Shown here piece by piece: positions 8,021 through 17,182 of a DNA stretch of 34,418 nucleotides. The DNA lies in the NCBI GenBank assembly GCA_001776865.1, contig MFDK01000005.1, forward strand, positions 1 to 34,418, read 5' to 3'. This DNA is from Candidatus Daviesbacteria bacterium RIFCSPLOWO2_01_FULL_37_10. Its GTDB lineage: Bacteria; Patescibacteriota; Microgenomatia; Daviesbacterales; UBA10151. Under the pieces are notes generated by a model. It was not told the DNA's origin, did no database searches, and was given only the letters and a program-made list of their open reading frames with translations. Every line of letters begins with the position of its first letter. Position 1 is the first letter of the stretch. The position numbers and the translations under genes are program-made.

Positions 8021-11000
8021 CTATTTTAACACAGCTTCTATTAATTCCATTTCAACAGGGTATGGAGGGCCAATGAAAAATATTTTTCGCAAATAACTGC
8101 CGAAACAATTGATTACAACCTTATCTTGAAATTCGTTTGATCTATAGGGAATATTTATTTTTGTTGCATGCCAAATTCCCTGAACAATCTCTATTTTTTC
8201 TCTTAATTGTTTTTTCCAGTCTAAATCTTCTGCACAGGCCCAAAGTAAAGTAAGGTGATCGTAACTTTTTATATCGGCAAGTTGCTGATATAATTCAAAA
8301 GTATTCACGTATTGGTATGCTATTTCTTCAGTCTGGTGAATTTGCAAAGGGGAATATGAAATCGCCTTCTCATTATCTATAACTATTTCATCTAAGACAA
8401 CAGGTCTTGCGCTGGTAATCTCTAATTTTAAGGAACGCGAGTTAATTGTTTTTGGTAAATCGATCTTAGTCATTGCACCTTTGTTTGGACTCCAATTCTC
8501 CGGGATTAAATTTTCTTGTGTAATTATTTTGTCAAATTTTAGGTCATCAAGCGAAGCAGAAAGTGTAATTTTTTTGGGGTATTGTGACGAAGTATAGATT
8601 AAAGGTGTATTCAGTAAAATACGCTTAATATATCTAATGTCAGGAAAGGAAATGGTTACGGTAGTAGGGTTTTCCTCGGCTATGAAATAATGTTCTTGTG
8701 ATGTTGGATTAGGATGTGTAGTATAAAAGCCATCAATTAGAGACTCAGCGGTTATAAAAGTTTTATCTTCCATATCTGAAACCGTCACCCTTGCGTTCGC
8801 TATTAGCTTTTTTCTATCCTGCAATATGGTAAGTATTTGGGTAAATTTTTCAGCTGATTTTTCATTGGATCTTTGTTTAAGTAGTTCTGGGTTAGAAAAG
8901 ATCAAAGGAGGCGGTTCTATTATTTCCCAGACTTTCTGAGGGAAATTATATGTAGAAATTTTACCCTTTTCTGTGAAAAATGCATCTGATAACGGTAATG
9001 TAGGAGTGGATAATTTTTTAAATCTAAATTTTAGGTTTAAGTCTTCCTCTGTAATAATTCTTTCATTTATCGGTAAGGATTCAATTATTGCTCTTTCATA
9101 AATAGTCGTATTTACTCCAATGATTTTTTTCTCAGCCGATTTATTATTAGGTTTTGGAAATTCAAAAGACTTATCTGATTTTAGATTTTCAGATTTTGTA
9201 AAGAAATACCTTCTGGTTTCTTCTGAAATATCCGTGAATGTAAGAGTATGCGGGTTATTAAAGAAAGCATATAAATTATCTTTGGTGTAATGATTGTTCT
9301 TGATGAGAGTGCTTACTTCTTTCGGATCAGTGCTGTAATATAATTCATTCTCTTTATAAAAACCATACAACCATTCCCATCCTCCAAATTTTCGATCCAA
9401 GCTGTTACTTTCCGGGTTGGTTGAAAAAAGTAATTTAGGTTTTCCATCGCGCGGAACTAACTTAAAAATATTTTCTACCAGGGATTTATATTTGTTCATT
9501 CCATCAAAGTTATTAATTTGAGCACGAATTGTAAAGTAGGTATTACCACCAATAACAATTATGCAGAAAAGAATGGCAAAAAATACTGACTTTTTACCTT
9601 TTTTTGCGAGCCAATAAACAAAAAGAGCAAAAAGTAAGCTAGCGCCGACTGCTGAAGAAAATATATATCTAGAGCCGGGACCATAGCCGCTGCTTTCCTG
9701 GGAGAACTCGCGGTCAAATAACTGTGCAAAATTATTTGTTTCCGGATTAAAAAAATCCGGTGCTTGGTATCCTAATGCATTGTGAAACATATTTAGGATT
9801 ATAAAAAATGACGCAAATATGATTAGCCATTTTGTCTCTTTATGTCTAGATCTTAAAGTTATAAAGAGTGTGAATAGAATACAAAGGATTATAATGATCC
9901 CTAAGCTTAATACCAGGCTTATTTTAGGGAAAGTTGATTGAAAAAAAGGGAGTATTTCGGCAACCAGACCGCTCGGTATAAAAAGATGAGTGAAAAAAAA
10001 CACGAGTTTTGTAAGATTAAGAGAAGAATCAATCCCTCTGTATTCAGTAATATAATCAATTACTGGGCTTAAGCTCATTGATTTTACTATTCCCACAAAA
10101 AGATTTATAAGTTCTGGGTAGATAAATTCAAGTAATACGAACGAGAAGGTGATTACAATGTATGGAAGCCAATTGGTTATTACTGACAAAGGTTTTATCC
10201 TGATTCGGTTGTCCAAAGGTAACAAAAGAAGTAAGGGAGGTATAAAAGTATATCCGGCACTTCTTATAAAACCGATTTTGATAGCAGTAAAGAAAAACAT
10301 GAGAGAAAGGATATAGTATGTAAAAGACCCCCTTTTTTGATAATTGCGTTTGTAGTACAAAAGACAGATGAAAGAAGTAAGACCGGCAATAAGCGTTGGG
10401 GCGTGGGCTGTGGTGTGGAAAGTGAACATATCAAGGAATGCAGGAGTTGAAGCAAAAAAAAGCGTTGCTAGCCCTGCGACAGATTTTTTATTTGTCAGAA
10501 GAAAAATAAACCAATAAACAAATAGGGTGGAGATGGCGAAATACATTATACTGAAAAGTGGATATACCCATGCTTTAGTTCCAAACACTAAATAGAGGAA
10601 GGCATAAGATGAAACAAAATATCCGCGCATGTTTGAACTCCCCACTAAGTGGAATCTGAATGGATCATTTTGCGTTATAGGTTTTAGTATAAAATTAACT
10701 TCTTCTGCCCAAAAAAAGTAGTTCAAAATTCCCAAGTGGACAATAAGCGCGGAGATAAAAATTAGACAAAGAAGCCAAAAATGTTTTTTTAGCCGGGCTT
10801 GAACTTTATTTATATTAGTTCGTCGTTTCAAAAAAAAGAAGGAAGCGACAATCGTAACATAGAGTGGTACTAACTGATCAATTAAATATGCCCATCCCAT
10901 GCCGACAAATGGAAAAAGGATTCGTTCAATGAAATACCGAAAGCTAAAAAATGCCGCCAACAGAACAAAAATATTTACAGTAATAAACGTATGTTTTTTA

Positions 11001-11023
11001 AAGAATAAAATAACTTGGCTCAT
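8021..11023 (-). CDS. Large polytopic membrane protein (GT-C-like) with soluble C-terminal region containing an F5/8C (discoidin-like) module
   Basis: 1000 aa; about 500 aa hydrophobic N-terminus with 'FFWAEEVNFIL' loop motif; C-terminal 'ESLIDGFYTTHPNPTSQEHYFIAEENPTTVTISFPDIRYIKRILLNTP...KKITLSASLDDLKFDKI...RSLKLEITSARPVVLDEIVI'. Confidence 0.72.
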   Translation of the reverse strand: MSQVILFFKKHTFITVNIFVLLAAFFSFRYFIERILFPFVGMGWAYLIDQLVPLYVTIVASFFFLKRRTNINKVQARLKKHFWLLCLIFISALIVHLGILNYFFWAEEVNFILKPITQNDPFRFHLVGSSNMRGYFVSSYAFLYLVFGTKAWVYPLFSIMYFAISTLFVYWFIFLLTNKKSVAGLATLFFASTPAFLDMFTFHTTAHAPTLIAGLTSFICLLYYKRNYQKRGSFTYYILSLMFFFTAIKIGFIRSAGYTFIPPLLLLLPLDNRIRIKPLSVITNWLPYIVITFSFVLLEFIYPELINLFVGIVKSMSLSPVIDYITEYRGIDSSLNLTKLVFFFTHLFIPSGLVAEILPFFQSTFPKISLVLSLGIIIILCILFTLFITLRSRHKETKWLIIFASFFIILNMFHNALGYQAPDFFNPETNNFAQLFDREFSQESSGYGPGSRYIFSSAVGASLLFALFVYWLAKKGKKSVFFAILFCIIVIGGNTYFTIRAQINNFDGMNKYKSLVENIFKLVPRDGKPKLLFSTNPESNSLDRKFGGWEWLYGFYKENELYYSTDPKEVSTLIKNNHYTKDNLYAFFNNPHTLTFTDISEETRRYFFTKSENLKSDKSFEFPKPNNKSAEKKIIGVNTTIYERAIIESLPINERIITEEDLNLKFRFKKLSTPTLPLSDAFFTEKGKISTYNFPQKVWEIIEPPPLIFSNPELLKQRSNEKSAEKFTQILTILQDRKKLIANARVTVSDMEDKTFITAESLIDGFYTTHPNPTSQEHYFIAEENPTTVTISFPDIRYIKRILLNTPLIYTSSQYPKKITLSASLDDLKFDKIITQENLIPENWSPNKGAMTKIDLPKTINSRSLKLEITSARPVVLDEIVIDNEKAISYSPLQIHQTEEIAYQYVNTFELYQQLADIKSYDHLTLLWACAEDLDWKKQLREKIEIVQGIWHATKINIPYRSNEFQDKVVINCFGSYLRKIFFIGPPYPVEMELIEAVLK

Positions 11024-11058
11024 AAATTAAAGAGGCAATCTGTTTGTAGCAATGAATA

Positions 11059-11220
11059 TTAGTTCTTTCTTTCAGAAAAATCAATGATACGTGTATGAAT
11101 CCCGGATATACTTTTTACTTTTGAACTTCGATTACTCAAAATAAATTCAATAGGAATAGGCGGACTTACCACAATTATATTACGCAGCATACTCCCTAAC
11201 ATGTATAAAGAGTGAAGTTT
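11059..11220 (-). pseudogene. Truncated C-terminal remnant of a paralog of the adjacent 1000-aa membrane protein
   Basis: Minus-strand open frame ...KLHSLYMLGSMLRNIIVVSPPIPIEFILSNRSSKVKSISGIHTRIIDFSERKN* aligns by eye with the C-terminus (...VVINCFGSYLRKIFFIGPPYPVEMELIEAVLK) of the protein encoded at 8021-11023. Confidence 0.6.
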
Positions 11221-11273
11221 TCTTTTAATATGATTTAAATTTTAGTTAAGCCCTTAAAACGCAAAAAAAATGT

Positions 11274-11279
11274 TATACT
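11274..11279 (+). promoter_or_regulatory. -10 element TATACT, 10 nt before ATG 11290
   Basis: gtTATACTgctttggaaaATG; no SD in the gap. Confidence 0.5.
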
Positions 11280-11289
11280 GCTTTGGAAA

Positions 11290-14200
11290 ATGAAGTTTTT
11301 TAAATTCGAAAATACTCAAACTCTATTACGAAGTAATAAATTTTTGACATTTGCCTGTGTTTATGCCTTTTTTGCTTTGTTTTGTCTACTTCTTTTGGTC
11401 AGAGTTTACTGGTTGCCTCCAGGGTTTGCTCTAGCAGGGCATGATTCAGGGTTACCACTTGATGCAAAACAATTTTTGCTAAGCCGCTTGTATGCCTGGG
11501 ATGACCGGTTAGGTTTTGGGCTTGATAATTCAGCCAATTTCGGGAGTTTAACTATACATTTTTTTGACTGGATTTCTTCGGTAATTGCAGGTACGCCTTA
11601 TGCGGGTAACTATGTTTCACTTTTTTTCTGGTTAGGGCTTATTTTTTTATCAGCATTTATTTTTGCATATCAGCTTAAAAGTGTATGCGGAAAACCTTTT
11701 GTATTTATTTTACCGGTTTTTTTGACATTTAATTTTTATGTGTTTCAATCGGTATTTATGCTGGAAAGAGCGAAGTTTGGTATTTTCTCCGCGACACTTT
11801 TATCTTTGGCGGTTTTTTTTAGAATGCAGGAAAAGAAATTTTCCGTAATTACCTCAGCAGTGCTAACTTCTTTTATATTTTCAGTTTTTAATGGTGGAGG
11901 TTGGTTTGGCATTACTCTTTATGGAGGAGTTGCAGTTATATTAATATCACTAATTTTATACGATTTGATTCAGGGAATAGTTAATAGAAATTTGGATAAG
12001 CTTAGGAGGACTCTAATCTTTATAGTACTTACTATGATATTCTACATTTTCCTTAATTTTTACTCTATTCTTCCATACTCGCAGAATTTTATATCAAACG
12101 ATGCCCCCAGACTTTTACGGGAATCAACTATGGAAGCGCACATATCCTGGTTAAGATACGTCAGCCGTTCAACTTCCCTGATAAATCTGTTTAGGCTTTT
12201 TGGTGTTCCTGACTGGTATTCGGAACCTAACGAAATAAATCAAACTAATGTTTTACATCCCTATGCACCGCTTTATTTGGATAATAAGATTCTTGTCGGG
12301 TTAAGTTTTATTTTTCCTATACTTTCTTTTGCAAGTTTCCTTCTGGCAAAAACTAAAAAACAAAAACAAATACTTTCTATTTTTGGGCTTATTACACTTA
12401 TAGAGATTGTTTTCGCAGCCGGCTCAAATTCTCCTTTTGGTTTCTTTTATGAGTTTTTAATGAATAATGTGCCTGGATTTATTCTGTTGCGTTCGGCTTT
12501 CTATAAATTCGGAATTTTTTACGGCTTAGGAGTTTTAGTTCTTTTCTCTTTTTCTATAAGCATATTAATAGAGAGGCTTATTGAAAAAGTTCCAAATGTA
12601 TATGGTTGGTTTAGAAGTATTTTTCTATATAGCCTTACGTTTTCAATACTTTGTTTATGGTTAGGTTACCATTTTGTCTTGCTTGATCCGACCAAAATTT
12701 TTGCATGGAAGAGTGATCAAACTACTAAACTGCAGGTTCCCAGTTATATTTACGATTTTGAGAAATTTGCAGTGGAAAATAATTTAGGTGAAAAACGGGT
12801 TTTAATCCTTCCTCCGGTTAATAAAGATTGGGAGAATGATGCTTATGACTGGGGCTATTGGAGCCTTTCTCCTTTACCGTTTACTTTAAGTTCAGCCAGA
12901 ACCTTTTCCAATTGGCACGGCCTTACTCTTGAAGAACTTAACCTGGTTGATAATTTGTATAATGCAATAAGAACAAATGATGAAAAAAGCTTTTACGATC
13001 AAGCATTGAGTTTGAATATAGGATATATCTTATTAAGAAATGACGTATTAATCGATTCTAAGTGGTCTGCCAGCGAAAAACCGGATAGTTACAAAGCTGT
13101 AATAGAATCCTTTAAGAATGTATCAAAGATAAAAACTTTTGGGCGGTGGGAGTTTTATCAGTTGAATGAGACTACTCCTATGCAGGTTTTTACTGCATCT
13201 TCAATAAATATCACTGCAGATAACTTTATCTCTTTAGCAAATAAATTTTTAAGTGAAGGGTATACAGTTGGGATGTCTGATAAAAAGAAATATCCGGAAA
13301 TTGATGATATTAGCTTGAACAAAGTGTATGCATATGATTGCCTTTCTTGTCTTTTAGAAAAACAGGTACGCTTAAAGAGCCTGCCGGAAACAGTAGTGCT
13401 TCCTGGTTCCTTGTTTTACCGCTTCAAAGAAGCGCGCGAACAAAAAGTTATAAGCCAACCTCAAGACTCAAGAAGCAAAATTGCCAATTTCCTGGGTTTT
13501 GTTTTAACGCGTACTGCAGAACAAAAAAAGATGTTAGATCTTTCAGTAAAGGAAGAACGGGTATTGAATAATGCAGGAGTTATACGTATGTATCTTGGAC
13601 AGCTTAATTTAGAAATTGAAAGCTCAAAAAATTACTCTAATGACTTTGAACTCCTGAGCCAAATTCTTGATTTTTTAAGCCCTGTTGAGCGTGCAGTCAG
13701 CGATTATATGAAAACGAATATATCCAAAAGTCATAGCCACCGTTTTGATGAAGAGATGTTGGGTATCCTTTGGGACATTGGTAAAATTAAGGATTATTTT
13801 GCATCTCTTTTGGATAATAGAGAGAGGTGGTCAAACGAAAAAGTTTACAAGTTGACTTTTCCTGAAACCGGAAACTACAATTTAGCTTTTTCTTCTAATG
13901 CATTTCCGAAGACTTTGGGAGGTGAGATAATTCTGCCAAAACAAATAAGATTTACTAAAGGAAGTGAAGAAAAAATAATCAAAGTTTCTGAAAGTAAAGA
14001 AAACTGGTTAAGTGCGGATCTTGGTTATCAGGATAAAGGAGATGGGAAACTTGTATTATATTTTGACGAATTGCCGGGTTTATTTAGTGTTGATGAAACC
14101 CGGGTAGAAAAATTTCCTTTTGGAAATGTAGCCTGTATTAACGGGCAAATTAAAAATTTTGACAGAAAGCGTGCGTATGAAATTTTAATATCAAGAACTG

Positions 14201-14820
14201 ATAGGTTAAGAACCGCTACTGCCATTTTAAGAGATAAAAGCAGATCATATTCAGAACAGCACAGTTTCTTAAAGGGCGAGGATTTGTTTGAAGTGCCTGC
14301 AGTTGCAAGCGGCGAATTTTCCAGATATATTTACTTTCCTTCGTCTTATGCTAGCAATATTTCTCTTTATATTTGCAGTGATGACAAAATTATTCCTTCA
14401 ATCGAAAAAATTGTTGTACGCGAATTTTTTTCTCCCTCAGTGCTAATTGTTAACAAATCCGATTTAGTAGTTCAATCTCCGCCAAGCTTAAATTATACAA
14501 GAATAAATCCAACAAGCTATTTTGGGGATATAAATGATTCAAATTACCCTTTTATATTAGTTTTCGACGAAAAGCTTAATCATTTATGGAAACTTTCAAC
14601 AAGTAGCAGGAATGGTAATTGGGAAACCAATAATAAACATTTCATGGTTGACGGGTATGCTAATGGTTGGTTAATTGAGAAAGGAAGCGAGAGAAAATTT
14701 AAAATTGAATACACACCTCAAACAATGTTTGTTATAGGAGTTGTTGTGTCAATTTGTGTATTAACGTTTTGTATTTCCTGGTTAGTGTATTCATTTGTTA
14801 AAATGATTAGAAGAAAATAA
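11290..14820 (+). CDS. Very large polytopic membrane protein, GT-C superfamily-like (possibly related to DUF3367/AftD-type arabinofuranosyltransferases)
   Basis: 1176 aa, multiple N-terminal TM segments, 'GHDSGLPLDAKQFLLSRLYAWDDRLGFG' loop, long extracytoplasmic region, C-terminal 'DGYANGWLIEKG...KIEYTPQ' then a TM segment. Confidence 0.65.
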   Translation: MKFFKFENTQTLLRSNKFLTFACVYAFFALFCLLLLVRVYWLPPGFALAGHDSGLPLDAKQFLLSRLYAWDDRLGFGLDNSANFGSLTIHFFDWISSVIAGTPYAGNYVSLFFWLGLIFLSAFIFAYQLKSVCGKPFVFILPVFLTFNFYVFQSVFMLERAKFGIFSATLLSLAVFFRMQEKKFSVITSAVLTSFIFSVFNGGGWFGITLYGGVAVILISLILYDLIQGIVNRNLDKLRRTLIFIVLTMIFYIFLNFYSILPYSQNFISNDAPRLLRESTMEAHISWLRYVSRSTSLINLFRLFGVPDWYSEPNEINQTNVLHPYAPLYLDNKILVGLSFIFPILSFASFLLAKTKKQKQILSIFGLITLIEIVFAAGSNSPFGFFYEFLMNNVPGFILLRSAFYKFGIFYGLGVLVLFSFSISILIERLIEKVPNVYGWFRSIFLYSLTFSILCLWLGYHFVLLDPTKIFAWKSDQTTKLQVPSYIYDFEKFAVENNLGEKRVLILPPVNKDWENDAYDWGYWSLSPLPFTLSSARTFSNWHGLTLEELNLVDNLYNAIRTNDEKSFYDQALSLNIGYILLRNDVLIDSKWSASEKPDSYKAVIESFKNVSKIKTFGRWEFYQLNETTPMQVFTASSINITADNFISLANKFLSEGYTVGMSDKKKYPEIDDISLNKVYAYDCLSCLLEKQVRLKSLPETVVLPGSLFYRFKEAREQKVISQPQDSRSKIANFLGFVLTRTAEQKKMLDLSVKEERVLNNAGVIRMYLGQLNLEIESSKNYSNDFELLSQILDFLSPVERAVSDYMKTNISKSHSHRFDEEMLGILWDIGKIKDYFASLLDNRERWSNEKVYKLTFPETGNYNLAFSSNAFPKTLGGEIILPKQIRFTKGSEEKIIKVSESKENWLSADLGYQDKGDGKLVLYFDELPGLFSVDETRVEKFPFGNVACINGQIKNFDRKRAYEILISRTDRLRTATAILRDKSRSYSEQHSFLKGEDLFEVPAVASGEFSRYIYFPSSYASNISLYICSDDKIIPSIEKIVVREFFSPSVLIVNKSDLVVQSPPSLNYTRINPTSYFGDINDSNYPFILVFDEKLNHLWKLSTSSRNGNWETNNKHFMVDGYANGWLIEKGSERKFKIEYTPQTMFVIGVVVSICVLTFCISWLVYSFVKMIRRK

Positions 14821-14822
14821 AG

Positions 14823-15188
14823 ATGAACATTTTTAAAAAATTAGATGCCGGGATTGTTAGAGATATAGAAAATAATATTTTGAAATGGATTTGGATCCGT
14901 AGATATAAAACACCCATATTTATTTTAGCGGTTCTATTACTAATACTAATTTCCAAGGCTCCATACATTAACCTATTCTTTAATTCCTATTTAATTATTT
15001 TTATATCGGCAATTTTAGCGCCGCTTATTTTAGATATCGAATATAAACCGCTTTTTACTTTCTCAATAATACTTTTTACACTTGCACTTGTTTTATGGTT
15101 TTATGACCGCGATAGCGCAGAGGCGATTACAAATTATATTTTTATAATACTTTTTTCCGGAGTGATAAAGATTATTTTTTCAGGATGA
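14823..15188 (+). CDS. Small membrane protein, about 4 TM segments, unknown function
   Basis: 121 aa; starts 2 nt after the stop of the 1176-aa gene; hydrophobic segments after a charged N-terminus. Confidence 0.72.
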   Translation: MNIFKKLDAGIVRDIENNILKWIWIRRYKTPIFILAVLLLILISKAPYINLFFNSYLIIFISAILAPLILDIEYKPLFTFSIILFTLALVLWFYDRDSAEAITNYIFIILFSGVIKIIFSG

Positions 15189-15792
15189 AAGTTACTTCCA
15201 TTCCAAAATGTGTAAATTTTTTCTTTAAAATCCTAAACCCCGCACTGCGGATAATTCTTTCCAGCTCACTGTGATGGAAAGGATGCAGATGGGCGCCTTG
15301 CCATACCTTTCCTCTGGTATTCTCCCAAAAAAACCAGATAATACGGAATAGGATGTTTCCTGAATCCATGGCTATTATAGCCCGACCGCGCCTTTTAAGC
15401 ACCCTGTGTATCTCTTTTAAAGCTTGGGTAGGGTCAATAAGGTGTTCAAGAGTCTCGTAATTCACAACTAAATCATATGAGCTGGATTTAAATGGCAGAA
15501 AGTGAGCATCAGCGACTAAAAAATTAATCTTCGGGTATTTTTTTCTAGCGTATTTTATGGCTTTGGCGTAGGCATCGATGGCTGTTATTTTTCCATCTGA
15601 AACTTGAGATATTTTTTCAGTAAAAGTTCCGCCTGCACAACCAATTTCTAAAATATGTTTATACTTATGAGTCCCGACAATTTCTTTAAAACTACTTATT
15701 TTTCTTTCATGCCAAAGATTTTGAAGAAAATTGCACCTATCATAATAATCAACAGGTACTTTATTTAAAATTTTATAAATCTTATTATCCAT
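15172..15792 (-). CDS. Class I SAM-dependent methyltransferase
   Basis: 'ILEIGCAGGTFTEKIS...ITAIDAY...ADAHFLPFKSSSYDLVVNYETLEHLIDPTQALKEIHRVLKRRGRAII'. Confidence 0.9.
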   Translation of the reverse strand: MDNKIYKILNKVPVDYYDRCNFLQNLWHERKISSFKEIVGTHKYKHILEIGCAGGTFTEKISQVSDGKITAIDAYAKAIKYARKKYPKINFLVADAHFLPFKSSSYDLVVNYETLEHLIDPTQALKEIHRVLKRRGRAIIAMDSGNILFRIIWFFWENTRGKVWQGAHLHPFHHSELERIIRSAGFRILKKKFTHFGMEVTFILKK

Positions 15793-17182
15793 TAGCTTTT
15801 TTTAATATATACAATGTGGTTTGGTAAACCCTTGGAAAGATATCTCTATCTACACTAAATTGCATCTTTTTTACTAAGGCATATTTTTTTAGTGCAGGAT
15901 ACTTTTCTAATGTTCCAATATGATCAATGATTATGGTGTTTTTGTCAAATAAAAAATCAGGCGGGATATTATCAACATTTAATACTGTATAATTTTTTGC
16001 ATAATATTGGAATTGGCGAAAAGTAACAGATGAAATAATTATTACCTCATCCGGCTTAAAATTATCTTTAGTATACAAAATAGGGGAGATAGTTGCTGGA
16101 ATTGAATTTTTAAAGCGGATTAGCTGACTAAAACTCACAGAAAAAATATAAACAATAAGAAAAATAGAGAAGATAATTGCAAAGCGTTTTTTAAAAAAAC
16201 TAAATATAAAAAAAGATGTAAGTATTGCTAAGGGGGGTAAGATCGGTAATGTATATCGAGTTACCTCCATATTGTAAATGCTTAAGTGAACAAAAACATA
16301 TGAAAATAGGTATAAATTTAGGAAAATTACCTCAAAACTAAAGAAAAGTTTTTTTCTTATATTTAGGATCAAAGTAGTACCAATTAAAAATGTTAATAAC
16401 AAAGGTATGGAGTAAGAGATGTTAAGCAGATTTAAGTAGCTCAAAAATCTTTGTTGGATTAGAAGTATAGTATTTGCGCTGTTTAAACTAATAGAGTCAT
16501 GTTCTAGTATATAAGTTGCAATAAATGTAAACGACTTTATAAACTTATCAAAACCCGTAACGTAAATGAGAGGTAATATCCAAAGTAAAACGCCTGTTAA
16601 AAAAGAAACAATAGCTAAAATCGCAAGTTTAAAATTCTTCTTATCAAATAGTATTAATGCAAGCAGTGATATTATTATTGGGGCTTCTGTAAATCTCAGT
16701 CCCAGCATGGACCCAAAAAGAAATGAAACAATGACGATTCCTTTAAAAGATCTCCTGTAAACATACATAAAATAAATAAGTAGGTTCAAGAAAAACTGTC
16801 CCGGAATATTTGTTAATGCTACTTCAGAGATAATCCAGTGTACTGGTGTTATGACTAAAATTAGAGATGAAAGTATTGCAGTTTCTTTATTAAACATTTT
16901 TTTAGCCAAAAAATATAGTGGGAAAACTGTTAGCGAACCCAGAAGCGCACTCATGATAGTTAAGGCAAGCGCCCCGTCATAAATGAACATGTTAAAAATT
17001 TTTCCTAGTATGATATATAATGGGTATCCTGGGGGATGAGGTAGATGTTCTACTATAGAGTAATGATTTAGAGCAAGAACAAATTGGACTGAATCCCAAT
17101 CCTCAAGCCATGGAGAGAGAAACATCAGCCGTAAAAAAAATGCAATAACGGCAATTACTATTATCTCTTTGTGTTTTTCCAT
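15785..17182 (-). CDS. GT39/PMT-like polytopic glycosyltransferase
   Basis: 'EDWDSVQFVLALNHYSIVEHLPHPPGYPLYIILGKIF' plus many TM segments. Start set at ATG 17182 because GGAG (minus, 17193..17190) precedes it; the track start at 17242 lies deep in the neighbour. Confidence 0.75.
   Translation of the reverse strand: MEKHKEIIVIAVIAFFLRLMFLSPWLEDWDSVQFVLALNHYSIVEHLPHPPGYPLYIILGKIFNMFIYDGALALTIMSALLGSLTVFPLYFLAKKMFNKETAILSSLILVITPVHWIISEVALTNIPGQFFLNLLIYFMYVYRRSFKGIVIVSFLFGSMLGLRFTEAPIIISLLALILFDKKNFKLAILAIVSFLTGVLLWILPLIYVTGFDKFIKSFTFIATYILEHDSISLNSANTILLIQQRFLSYLNLLNISYSIPLLLTFLIGTTLILNIRKKLFFSFEVIFLNLYLFSYVFVHLSIYNMEVTRYTLPILPPLAILTSFFIFSFFKKRFAIIFSIFLIVYIFSVSFSQLIRFKNSIPATISPILYTKDNFKPDEVIIISSVTFRQFQYYAKNYTVLNVDNIPPDFLFDKNTIIIDHIGTLEKYPALKKYALVKKMQFSVDRDIFPRVYQTTLYILKKANG

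Noticed and set aside
9174-9203. Quasi-repeats of AAATCTGA/AAATCTAA on the minus strand in the 1000-aa gene
   Set aside because: Unit length irregular and sequence low-complexity; cannot be distinguished from Lys/Ser/Glu-rich coding sequence.
9742-9760. CCGGATT-aaaaa-AATCCGG hairpin in the 1000-aa gene
   Set aside because: Only 7 bp and readily explained by the encoded PDFFNPE codons.
13431-13447. CGCTTC-aaa-GAAGCG hairpin in the 1176-aa gene
   Set aside because: 6-bp stem inside coding sequence, too short to separate from chance.
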